Origin: RBG-16-66-20 sp035308765 | GTDB taxonomy: Bacteria; Pseudomonadota; Gammaproteobacteria; Burkholderiales; SG8-39 | Direction of reading: 5' to 3' | Assembly: GCA_035308765.1 (NCBI GenBank) | Contig: DATGGA010000014.1 | Location: 1 to 21,489, forward strand | Length of the DNA stretch: 21,489 nucleotides | Shown: positions 14,024 through 20,995 of the stretch, piece by piece | Position numbering within the stretch: the stretch's first letter is position 1 | Layout: every line of letters begins with the position of its first letter | Notes under the pieces: generated by a model | What the model saw: the letters and a program-made list of their open reading frames with translations, nothing else | Told to the model about the DNA's origin: nothing | The model's database searches: none | Position numbers and translations under genes: made by a program

Positions 14024-14917
14024 CTAGGGCGCGGCCCCGCCCAGCAGCGCCAGAGCTTCCTCGACCGAAGCGGCGTCGGCGACGCCCTTGCCCGCGATGT
14101 CGTAGGCGCAACCGTGGCCGACGCTGGAGAACAGGACCGGCGTGCCGATGGTCAGCGCGCTGGAGCGCAGCGGGCTGAGCAGCTTCATCGGGATATGGCC
14201 CTGGTCGTGGAACATCGCCAAGTAGACGTCGTGCCTGCGCTGCGACAGCATCAGGTCGCCGCCGGTCGGCCCGTCCGCGGCGATGCCGCGCGCACGCAGT
14301 TCCGCGACCGCGGGCTTGGTGACGTCCTCGTCCTCGCGCCCCCACAAGCCGTCTTCGCCGGCGTGCGGGTTGATGCCGAAGACGCCCAGCCTCGGCCGGG
14401 CGACGCCGAGCCGCTCGACCGCTTTCACTGCGGCGGCGCCGGCTTCCACCACCAGGCCGCGCGTCATGCGCGACAGGGCGGCCGAAACGCTCTCATGCAG
14501 CGTGACGTGGGCGATGCGCAGCCCCGCCGCCACCAGCATCAGGAATACCCGGTCTTCCGGCGTGCCGGTCAGTTCCGCGACCAGGCCGGGATAGCCCGAG
14601 AACCTGATTCTGGCGCGGTTGATGGCCGTTTCCGAATGCGGACAACCGACCACTGCGTCGACCTCGCCGACTTGCGCCATGCGCACCGCCTCGCGTGCGT
14701 AGGCGACGGTGGCCGCGCCGGCGCGCGGATCGAGGGTTCCGGGCTTGAACGCTTCCGGGGGTAGCGCTTTCACGTCCCTGATGTTTGCCTTGCCATAGCT
14801 TTCGATGACGAAGGCGTCGCCGACGAGAACCACTTCAACGGTGGCCCTGGCGGCAGCCTTGACCGCGATCTCCGGGCCGATGCCGTTCGGGTCGCCGATC
14901 GCGACGGCGATTCTCAT
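14024..14917 (-). CDS. tphB: TphB-like cis-dihydrodiol dehydrogenase (PdxA family)
   Basis: A 297-residue PdxA-family protein, shorter than the housekeeping pyridoxine enzyme. Family motifs are IGDPNGIGPEI, GYPGLVAEL, LHES with His141, FGINPHAGEDG with His185, and FHDQGHIPMKLL with His237; these three histidines are the expected metal ligands. The segments CPHSETAINRA, VFLMLVAAGLRI and SSVGHG match what I recall of TphB, the terephthalate dihydrodiol dehydrogenase, better than true PdxA (which has VDHG and other signatures). TphB oxidises and decarboxylates the cis-dihydrodiol to give a catechol, protocatechuate in the terephthalate route. The ATG overlaps the stop of the oxygenase beta subunit (TGATG), and the gene is the last of the operon. 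PdxA activity or another diol acid remains possible. Confidence 0.8.
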   Translation of the reverse strand: MRIAVAIGDPNGIGPEIAVKAAARATVEVVLVGDAFVIESYGKANIRDVKALPPEAFKPGTLDPRAGAATVAYAREAVRMAQVGEVDAVVGCPHSETAINRARIRFSGYPGLVAELTGTPEDRVFLMLVAAGLRIAHVTLHESVSAALSRMTRGLVVEAGAAAVKAVERLGVARPRLGVFGINPHAGEDGLWGREDEDVTKPAVAELRARGIAADGPTGGDLMLSQRRHDVYLAMFHDQGHIPMKLLSPLRSSALTIGTPVLFSSVGHGCAYDIAGKGVADAASVEEALALLGGAAP

Positions 14918-15369
14918 CAGAGCGGAATCGCCAGCAGCGTGTCGAAACGCGAGCTGTCGCAGACGACGACGCGCTCCTCGAACCGCAGCACCTTGCCTTC
15001 TTCAACGACTTTGTCCAGGTACCGCCCCGTGGCAAATAGATCCGTCCTGCCGTCGCGCATGATGCGCGCCACCAGGAACGGCGTTTCCACCGCGCCGCCT
15101 TCGCGCGCCGACGGCAGCCCGACGATGTGGCGGTAGCGCTGGCGCTCGTAGATGTTGGCCTGGCGCAGCGCCGAGACGCGGTCCTGCAGCATCGCGCGCG
15201 AATCCGCGTACACCAGGCCCGCTTCGTAGCCCCTGGCCAGGTTGTCGGCCGTGGTGATTTTGTAGAGGCAGCGCTCGAGGAAGAAGCCGGGCCACTCCTC
15301 GAGACGGTCGTCGTCGATGCAGCGCGCGTAATCGGCGTTCAGCGCGGTGAGCCGGGACAGGCGGTCCAC
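14917..15369 (-). CDS. tphA3: Aromatic-ring-hydroxylating dioxygenase beta subunit, TphA3-like
   Basis: A 150-residue small subunit of a Rieske-type ring-hydroxylating dioxygenase; it has a structural role in the alpha3beta3 enzyme. The sequence ALNADYARCIDDD, YKITTADNLARGYEAGLV, ADSRAMLQDRVSALR and IYERQRYRHI follows the NTF2-like beta-subunit fold and resembles TphA3 as I recall it. I chose GTG at 15369, which lies 2 nt after the alpha-subunit stop and puts eight residues before ALNAD, as in TphA3. The frame is open far upstream, but only inside the alpha gene. No ribosome-binding site is clear, so translation is probably coupled to the alpha subunit. Confidence 0.85.
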   Translation of the reverse strand: MDRLSRLTALNADYARCIDDDRLEEWPGFFLERCLYKITTADNLARGYEAGLVYADSRAMLQDRVSALRQANIYERQRYRHIVGLPSAREGGAVETPFLVARIMRDGRTDLFATGRYLDKVVEEGKVLRFEERVVVCDSSRFDTLLAIPL

Positions 15370-15371
15370 GC

Positions 15372-16592
15372 TCAGATACCCATGCAGCCGCGCCAGGCCT
15401 TCCAGAAGCCGCGCACCGAGGCCTCGGTCGCGCGCGTGTCCTGCGATTCGGCGCGCTCGCCGCCCATCTCGACGATGGACTGCTCGTTCGCGGCCGCCGC
15501 GGTGCCGCGCTGCACGAAACCGCCCACCGCGCCGTCCTCCATCGACACGAATCCCGCCGGCCCGACCAGGTTGGCCTGCTTCAGGCGCATGCGGCGCAGT
15601 TCGGGCGCGTCGTCGGCAAAGCCGAGGTAGGTCCAGTTGAGCTCGGTCGCCTCGACGCCTTTGGGCAGCACCTGCCGCACCGCGAGGCAGTTGTGGATCT
15701 GCTGCAGCACGAAGCCCGGGAACACCGACAGGATCTGCAGCTGAATGCCGTCGCCGAACTCGTCGACGTTTTCCAGCAGGCTGGGATCGGCCAGCCGGTA
15801 GCTGCCTTCCTTGTTGGTCGGCACCGATTCCTTCGAGAAGGCCGCGTCCTTCGACGCGGTCGGCGCTTTCGTGGCGCTCACGTGGTGCGCGCCCGAACCG
15901 GAGACGATCACGCCGCCGCCCTGCGACAGTCGCGTGATGCGAAAGGTGGCGAAGAAGGTGTGCAGCAGGCTCGCGTGGTAGGTGTCCTTGACGTTCTCGA
16001 CGTACAGCTTCCAGTTGTTCGGCAGCGCCTGGGTGAACTTGCCGAGGATCCGCAGCGGCTTCTTCAGCACGCGCCTCATGCGACCGAGGATTTCCCCGCC
16101 GAGATAGTCCTTGAGCGGAGGCGCACCGGACGACAGCGTGCCGAATACCAGGCCGCAGACGGTCGCGATACGGAGTTTCCGCGGGCCGTGCGCCTCGGGG
16201 CGGAAGGACTTGTCCATGCCGCCCTTGCCGTCGACGCCGTCCTTGAAGGCGACGCCGATCAGGTTGCCCTTCAGGTCGTAGCGCCAGGCGTGGTAGATGC
16301 AATGGAAGGCGCGCTGCACGCTGCCCGAGTCGTCGATGCAGATCAGCGCGCCGCGGTGCGCGCAGCGGTTCTCGAAGGCGCGGATGCCGCCGTCCAGGTC
16401 GCGCGCCACCACCACCGGCATCGCGCCCATGTGCGTCGCGCGCCAGTCGCCCGGATTGGGGATTTCCATTTCCAGGCAGAGAAAATTCCACGCCGGGCCT
16501 TCAAAGATGCGGCGCTGCTCCTCGGCAAGGACGTCGGCGTCCTGATAGACCCAGTAGGGAACCCTGGTGAGGGTTTCGGGAAATGTTTTCAA
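15372..16592 (-). CDS. tphA2: Rieske aromatic dioxygenase alpha subunit, TphA2-like
   Basis: A 406-residue catalytic subunit. The Rieske [2Fe-2S] ligands are CAHRG (Cys77, His79) and CIYHAW (Cys98, His101). The mononuclear iron site is VKDTYHASLLH (Asp203 bridge, His206, His211) with Asp353 in SMEDGAVGG as third ligand. Segments such as LPNNWKLYVENVKD, LQILSVFPGFVLQQI and LNWTYLGFADD match my memory of terephthalate 1,2-dioxygenase TphA2 more closely than salicylate 5-hydroxylase or anthranilate dioxygenase. The expected reaction is O2-dependent cis-dihydroxylation of an aromatic carboxylate. The start is TTG at 16592, overlapping the stop of the binding-protein gene (TTGA). The position after a TctC-type gene and before tphA3/tphB-like genes repeats the tph operon order. 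The substrate is not proven. Confidence 0.85.
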   Translation of the reverse strand: MKTFPETLTRVPYWVYQDADVLAEEQRRIFEGPAWNFLCLEMEIPNPGDWRATHMGAMPVVVARDLDGGIRAFENRCAHRGALICIDDSGSVQRAFHCIYHAWRYDLKGNLIGVAFKDGVDGKGGMDKSFRPEAHGPRKLRIATVCGLVFGTLSSGAPPLKDYLGGEILGRMRRVLKKPLRILGKFTQALPNNWKLYVENVKDTYHASLLHTFFATFRITRLSQGGGVIVSGSGAHHVSATKAPTASKDAAFSKESVPTNKEGSYRLADPSLLENVDEFGDGIQLQILSVFPGFVLQQIHNCLAVRQVLPKGVEATELNWTYLGFADDAPELRRMRLKQANLVGPAGFVSMEDGAVGGFVQRGTAAAANEQSIVEMGGERAESQDTRATEASVRGFWKAWRGCMGI

Positions 16593-17554
16593 TTGCTCAG
16601 CGTCACGTTGGCGGTCTGGATGACCTTCTGCCAGCGCGCCATTTCTTCCTTGACGAAGGCGGCCATTTCCGCGGGCGTGTTGCCGACCGGCTCGGCACCC
16701 TGCTCGAGGAAGCGCGCCTGCACGTCGGGCAGCTTGAGCGCCTCGACCGCGTCCGCGTTGACGCGGGACAGCACCGCCGGCGGCGTGCCGGGCGGCGCGA
16801 CCAGGCCGAACCAGGCGCTGCTGATGAAGCCGGGCAGCCCCGCCTCGGCCACCGTGGGAATGTCGGGCAGCACCGGGCTGCGCCGCGTGCTGGCCACGGC
16901 GAGGATTTTCGCCCGCTTCGCCTGGTGGTACTTGAGCGCCGCGGCCAGGTTGCCGATGAAGATGTCGACCCGGCCGGCGACGATGTCCACCAGCGCCGGA
17001 CCTTCGCCCTTGTAGGGCACGTGCACGAGGTCCAGTCCGGCCATGCTCTGCAGCATCTGCGCCGACAGGTGCGAGGTCGAGCCGTTGCCCTGCGACGCGT
17101 AGGTGACCTTGCCGGGATTGGCCTTCGCGTACGCGATCAGCTCCAGGATGGAGTCAGCGGGCAGGTCGAACCTCGCCGTCACCACGTTCGGCACGACCGC
17201 GAGCACCGTGATCGGCGCGAATTTCGCCGGATCGTAACCGAGTGCCTTGTACAGGTTGTGGTTGATGGACAGCGGCCCCGGCGGACTGCACAGCAGCGTG
17301 ATGCCGTCGGGCTCGGCCTTGAACACCGCTTCGGCCCCGATGTTGCCGCCCGCACCGGCGCGGTTCTCGATCACCACCGGCTGGCCCCATTTCAGCGACA
17401 GTTTCTCGCCCACGATCCGGCACAGCACGTCGTTCGAGCCACCCGCCGGGAACGGCACGACGACGTGCACGGCCTTCGCCGGGTAGCCGCCCTGGGCGAA
17501 CGCGGCCTGCGACGCAAGCAGCCATAGCAATGCAAACAGCCTTCGCAACTTCAT
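16589..17554 (-). CDS. Bug/TctC-family periplasmic solute-binding protein (TphC position)
   Basis: A 321-residue tripartite tricarboxylate transporter receptor with a signal peptide (LRRLFALLWLLASQAAFA, cleavage after residue 20). Family motifs are VVVPFPAGGSNDVLCRIV, the VENRAGAGGNIGAE-type segment (here VIENRAGAGGNIG), HVPYKGEGPALVDIVAGRVD, and GFISSAWFGLVAPPGTP near the C-terminus. These proteins bind carboxylates in the periplasm; TphC of terephthalate degraders is one and occupies the same operon position. A GGAGG ribosome-binding site (17565 to 17561) lies 6 nt before the ATG. Its stop overlaps the oxygenase alpha start. The membrane subunits TctA/TctB are not in the window, so it would use permeases encoded elsewhere. 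Confidence 0.93.
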   Translation of the reverse strand: MKLRRLFALLWLLASQAAFAQGGYPAKAVHVVVPFPAGGSNDVLCRIVGEKLSLKWGQPVVIENRAGAGGNIGAEAVFKAEPDGITLLCSPPGPLSINHNLYKALGYDPAKFAPITVLAVVPNVVTARFDLPADSILELIAYAKANPGKVTYASQGNGSTSHLSAQMLQSMAGLDLVHVPYKGEGPALVDIVAGRVDIFIGNLAAALKYHQAKRAKILAVASTRRSPVLPDIPTVAEAGLPGFISSAWFGLVAPPGTPPAVLSRVNADAVEALKLPDVQARFLEQGAEPVGNTPAEMAAFVKEEMARWQKVIQTANVTLSN

Positions 17555-17572
17555 ATCGCCCCTCCGGCCTTT

Positions 17573-17578
17573 ATTCTA
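17573..17578 (-). promoter_or_regulatory. Possible -10 element before the binding-protein gene
   Basis: The 76-nt gap between the CoA ligase and the binding-protein gene is the largest in the minus-strand run. On the minus strand it contains TAGAAT, one mismatch from the -10 consensus, 8 nt before the ribosome-binding site. No convincing -35 hexamer is found at 16-18 nt. An internal promoter for the four tph-like genes is possible but weakly supported. Confidence 0.25.
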
Positions 17579-17630
17579 GCCAGCCGGCGGCGGAATTCGA
17601 GCGCGAACAGCGACAGTACAACGACGGATC

Positions 17631-19094
17631 TCAGAGCCCGAACTCCCGCAGCGCGTGCTCGCGCAGCTTCGTCTTCTGCACCTTGCCGCTGGCGGTCATG
17701 CCGATGGATTCGAAATCGGGAACGATTTTCAGATAACGCGGAACCCGGAAATTCGCGGCCTTTTGCTTTACGAACGCCAGGATTTCTTCTTCAGAAACCG
17801 AAAAACCCGACTTGAGCGTGACGTAAGCGCACGGCACTTCGCCCAGCCTCGCATCCGGCACGCCGATGACCTGCGCCGTTTCCACGGCCGGATGAGCAAG
17901 CAGCACTTCCTCGACTTCGGCCGGCGCCACGTTTTCGCCGCCGACGCGGAACACGTCCTTCAGGCGACCGACCATGCGCAGGCGGCCGTCGGCGGTCAGT
18001 CCCCCGAGGTCGCCGGTGCGCAGCCAGCCGTCCGCGGTGAACGCTTTCGCCGTCGCTTCCGGATCGTTGGCATAGCCCCGCATCACGCTCCAGCCGCGAA
18101 CCTGGATTTCCTGTTCCCCCGAAATCCTTACTTCAACGCCCGGAAGAGGCAGCGCCAGCCCTTCCACGCGAAGTTCCTCCGGATCGCGCCAGTCGCTCAT
18201 CACGACGTTGGGCGACGCCTCCGACAGGCCGTAGGCCGCGCAGACGGTCTTCATGCCGAGCCGGTCGATGATCGCGCGCATGGTCTGCGGTCCCGCTGCA
18301 GCCCAGCCGCCGCGCAGAAAGAGCTTGCGCTTCGCGAAATCCCCGTGGCCCATGAGCATCTGGAAAATGGTGTCGTTGCCGGATATCAGCGTGCAGCGCT
18401 CGCGCTCGAGCATCTCGAGGGCCGCCCCGGCCTCGAACCTCGGCAGCGTGACCAGGCAGCAGCCGAACACCAGCGACATCAGCGCCGACAGCGTCGAGCC
18501 GCCGACATGGAAGAACGGACGGCAGTTGAAGTAGCGGTCATCCGGCCGCACCCCGATGCGCGTCCCGGCCGCCCACGCATTGCGCAGCATGCTGTCGTGC
18601 GTAAGCATCGCACCCTTCGGATACGCGGTCGTGCCCGAGGTGAACTGGATGAGAAGAAGATCTTCCGGACTTACGGGGACCGGTTTGTATTCGCCCTTCC
18701 TGAGCCTGGAAATTTCGACGGCAAGATCAAAATCCTTCACCATCGAGCCGTAGTCGTTGTTCAGGAAGCGGTCCACATAGAACACCGCCCTCGCCCCCGA
18801 CTGCTTCAGGCAGAAACCAATTTCCGCAGCCTTGAAGCGCGTGTTGACCGGCACGGTCACCGCGCCGATCAATGCAGCGCCGTAAAACAGCGAAAGCCAC
18901 TGCTCGCCGTTGGGCAACAGGAGGGCGACGCGGTCGCCCTTGCCGATACCGAGCGCTTGCATCGCGCCGGCCGATTGTTCCGCCTTGTCTTTCAGTTCTT
19001 TGTAGGTAAATCGTTTTCCCTGCGTTACCAGCGCCTCCCTAGAAAAATCCTTTTCGAGCAAAAACTGCCCCAAGGTTTTCGGCTGCCAGCTCAC
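17631..19094 (-). CDS. Acyl- or aryl-CoA ligase (AMP-dependent)
   Basis: A 487-residue ANL-superfamily ligase. The P-loop is FTSGTTAYPKG (151-161), followed by AYGLSEASPN, TGDLGGL, the hinge segment GRLKDVFRVGGENVAPAEVE and the terminal TASGKVQKTKL with the catalytic lysine. It should convert a carboxylate to its CoA thioester with ATP. The relatively short length and FRVGGENVAPAE hinge are common in medium-chain and aromatic acid ligases, but the substrate is unknown. The GTG start overlaps the stop of the enoyl-CoA hydratase (GTGA). Parts (about 17700-17830, 18640-18800 and 19000-19080) use A/T-richer, rarer codons than the rest. It is clearly a different protein from the synthetase at 213, with only shared family motifs. 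Confidence 0.92.
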   Translation of the reverse strand: MSWQPKTLGQFLLEKDFSREALVTQGKRFTYKELKDKAEQSAGAMQALGIGKGDRVALLLPNGEQWLSLFYGAALIGAVTVPVNTRFKAAEIGFCLKQSGARAVFYVDRFLNNDYGSMVKDFDLAVEISRLRKGEYKPVPVSPEDLLLIQFTSGTTAYPKGAMLTHDSMLRNAWAAGTRIGVRPDDRYFNCRPFFHVGGSTLSALMSLVFGCCLVTLPRFEAGAALEMLERERCTLISGNDTIFQMLMGHGDFAKRKLFLRGGWAAAGPQTMRAIIDRLGMKTVCAAYGLSEASPNVVMSDWRDPEELRVEGLALPLPGVEVRISGEQEIQVRGWSVMRGYANDPEATAKAFTADGWLRTGDLGGLTADGRLRMVGRLKDVFRVGGENVAPAEVEEVLLAHPAVETAQVIGVPDARLGEVPCAYVTLKSGFSVSEEEILAFVKQKAANFRVPRYLKIVPDFESIGMTASGKVQKTKLREHALREFGL

Positions 19095-19810
19095 TTCTTC
19101 CCCATCCAGCTGCCGCTGGCGAGCTGTTCCTCGATGGCGGCGATCTCGGTTTGCAGCGCGCCCGCCGGATCCAGCTCCACGCCGAGGTCGATGCAGCGCT
19201 TGGCAAGGCGAAGAGATCCGGAAGGAGCTTTCAGAATTTCATTTTTGATGGCGTTTAGAACCTCTTCCAACCCGGAAGCAGAAACCAATCTGGAAACCAA
19301 ACCCGCTTCTCTTGCTTCCTCGGCCGTAAGAATTCTGCCGGTGAACATCATGTCCTTCGCCAGGCGCTTGCCGAGGATCCGCGGCAGGCGCTGCGTGGCG
19401 CCCACGGTGCCGCGTACCGCCTCGGGCGTGCGGAAAGACGCCGCCGGCGTCGCCACGATGAAGTCGCAGGCGCCGGCGATTTCGCAACCCGAACCGACCG
19501 CGGGCCCGGACACCACCGCGATCGCCGGCATCGGCAGCGCTTCCAGCGCGGCGTAGGCGGCGAAACCCTTCATGCGGCGCTCGCGCACCTGCGCCTCGTT
19601 CATGCCTTCACGTTCCTTGATGTCGGCGCCGGCGCAGAATACGGGACCATTAGCGCGAACGAATACCAGCTTTATTCCCTGGTTGGAACAAATTTCCAGA
19701 GAAAAACCCAAAATCCGATCACACATGTCCAGATTGAGCGCGTTGCGGCTCTCCGGGCGGTTCAGCGTGAGCGTCGCGACGCCATTGTCGATCTGGAACA
19801 GGACAGTCAT
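19091..19810 (-). CDS. Enoyl-CoA hydratase/isomerase (crotonase family)
   Basis: A 239-residue crotonase-fold protein. The oxyanion-hole segments are FCAGADIKE (58-66) and GPAVGSGCEIAGACDF (102-117). Both catalytic glutamates of true hydratases have counterparts: Glu110 in GSGCE and Glu130 in RTPE. The loop after Glu130 reads AVRGTVGATQRL, three residues shorter than the usual 'GxxPGAGGTQRL' form. The most likely reaction is addition of water to a 2-enoyl-CoA; isomerase or lyase activity cannot be excluded. The ATG overlaps the stop of the CoA-transferase gene (ATGA), and its stop overlaps the ligase start. Two patches (19215-19330 and 19640-19735) are rich in AGA, CTA, TCT and ATA codons. 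Confidence 0.9.
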   Translation of the reverse strand: MTVLFQIDNGVATLTLNRPESRNALNLDMCDRILGFSLEICSNQGIKLVFVRANGPVFCAGADIKEREGMNEAQVRERRMKGFAAYAALEALPMPAIAVVSGPAVGSGCEIAGACDFIVATPAASFRTPEAVRGTVGATQRLPRILGKRLAKDMMFTGRILTAEEAREAGLVSRLVSASGLEEVLNAIKNEILKAPSGSLRLAKRCIDLGVELDPAGALQTEIAAIEEQLASGSWMGKK

Positions 19811-20985
19811 ATCGCCCGCGACTTTTTCAGGCCTGCTATCCGCTGATCGTCATATCCGAGCCGTTCCCTGAGAATCCGCTCGGTATCGGCGCCCAGGGCC
19901 GGCGGTGCGCCGACCACGGGGTCGTCCCAGCCGAGGAATTTGTACGGCAGCGCCAGCGCCTTGAACTCCCCGACGCCCGGGTAATCGAAACTGCTCACCA
20001 GAGCCCGCGCGCGCACGTGCGGGTCGGACAGGATTTCCGCGACGTCGTTGACCGGGCCGATGGGAACTTCGGCCTCATCGAGCGCGGCGATGAGAGCGTC
20101 GCGATCGAATGTTGAAATCCTTTCGGTGAGTTTTTGCATTACTTCGATTCGTTTTTCAACCCGGCGTTGATTGGAACCGAATCCCGAACCCCATTCTCCC
20201 AACCCCAGGGCCTTGCACAGCGGCGCCCAGTGCTGGTCGCTCGCGGTGATGTGCGCGAACCTGCCGTCCTTGCAGCGGAAGGTTGCGGAAGGAACGCGTC
20301 CTGGGTGCTCGGTGCCCAGGCGCGGCGGGATTTCGCCGAGCGCGAAGTAGCGCGCCGCGGCCAGCGTCAGCAGCGACACCTGGCCATCCAGCATCGAGAA
20401 ATCGAGGTGCGCGCCGTGGCCGGTCTGCTCCCTGCCGGACAGCATCGCGAGTATGCCGATCGCAACCCAGAGGCCCGAAGTGAGGTCGGCGATCGGCAGC
20501 CCGGGTTTCACCGGACCGCCGCCCTTCTCCCCCGTGAGGCTCATCAGCCCGCCCATCGCCTGAAATATCGTGTCGTAGCCTTTCTTGTGCGCGTAGGGGC
20601 CGGTCTGGCCGAAGCCGGTGCAGGAGACATAGACCAGCCGCGGGTTGAGCGCAGACAGCGTGACGAAATCCAGGCCATAGCGGCCCAAAGTGCCGGTCGG
20701 AAAATTTTCCACCACCACGTCCATCTTCTGCGCGAGTTCGCGGATGATCGTCTGCCCTTCCGCGCTCCGCAGATTGACGGTGATCGAAGCCTTGGAGCGG
20801 TTGCAGGCGAAGTAATAGGCGCCGTCCTGCGCCAGCTGCGGCTCGAAGCCGCGCGTCTCGTCGCCGGCGCCGGGCTGCTCGACCTTGATCACGGTGGCGC
20901 CGAGTTCCGCCAGGATCATGCTGGCAAACGGGCAGGCCAGCACCCGCGACAGGTCGAGGATCGTCAGGTGCTGCAAGGGTTTCAT
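19807..20985 (-). CDS. CaiB/BaiF (class III) CoA-transferase
   Basis: A 392-residue family III CoA-transferase, which moves CoA between carboxylic acids through an aspartyl-CoA thioester. The N-terminal signature ILDLSRVLACPFASMILAELG (9-29) and IKVEQPGAGDETR are typical. The catalytic aspartate is Asp167 in GLPIADLTSG. Also seen are SCTGFGQTGPYAHKKGYD (121-138) and the C-terminal VPIGPVNDVAEILSDPHV. Length is normal. The gene starts 10 nt after the permease stop and overlaps the hydratase start (ATGA). The region 20108-20205 has unusual codons (GTA, ACA, TCA, CGA, ATT) around the helix VEKRIEVMQKL. Donor and acceptor acids cannot be read from sequence. Confidence 0.93.
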   Translation of the reverse strand: MKPLQHLTILDLSRVLACPFASMILAELGATVIKVEQPGAGDETRGFEPQLAQDGAYYFACNRSKASITVNLRSAEGQTIIRELAQKMDVVVENFPTGTLGRYGLDFVTLSALNPRLVYVSCTGFGQTGPYAHKKGYDTIFQAMGGLMSLTGEKGGGPVKPGLPIADLTSGLWVAIGILAMLSGREQTGHGAHLDFSMLDGQVSLLTLAAARYFALGEIPPRLGTEHPGRVPSATFRCKDGRFAHITASDQHWAPLCKALGLGEWGSGFGSNQRRVEKRIEVMQKLTERISTFDRDALIAALDEAEVPIGPVNDVAEILSDPHVRARALVSSFDYPGVGEFKALALPYKFLGWDDPVVGAPPALGADTERILRERLGYDDQRIAGLKKSRAI

Positions 20986-20995
20986 CGACTGGGTT

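Noticed and set aside
13996..14026. Possible bidirectional terminator between the YXWGXW and tphB-like genes
   Set aside because: Short inverted repeats (CTAGC/GCTAG, CGCCG/CGGCG) are present, but the stems are only 5 bp with no T run on either strand, so it is not called.
14024..14917. Annotation as housekeeping PdxA (4-hydroxythreonine-4-phosphate dehydrogenase)
   Set aside because: The protein is short, its conserved blocks fit TphB better, and it is the last gene of a Rieske dioxygenase operon. PdxA is kept only as the family name.
17655..19556. 633-codon plus-strand open frame opposite the CoA ligase and hydratase genes
   Set aside because: Composition is Arg/His-rich as expected for antisense frames of GC-rich genes, and both genes it covers are strongly supported by motifs.
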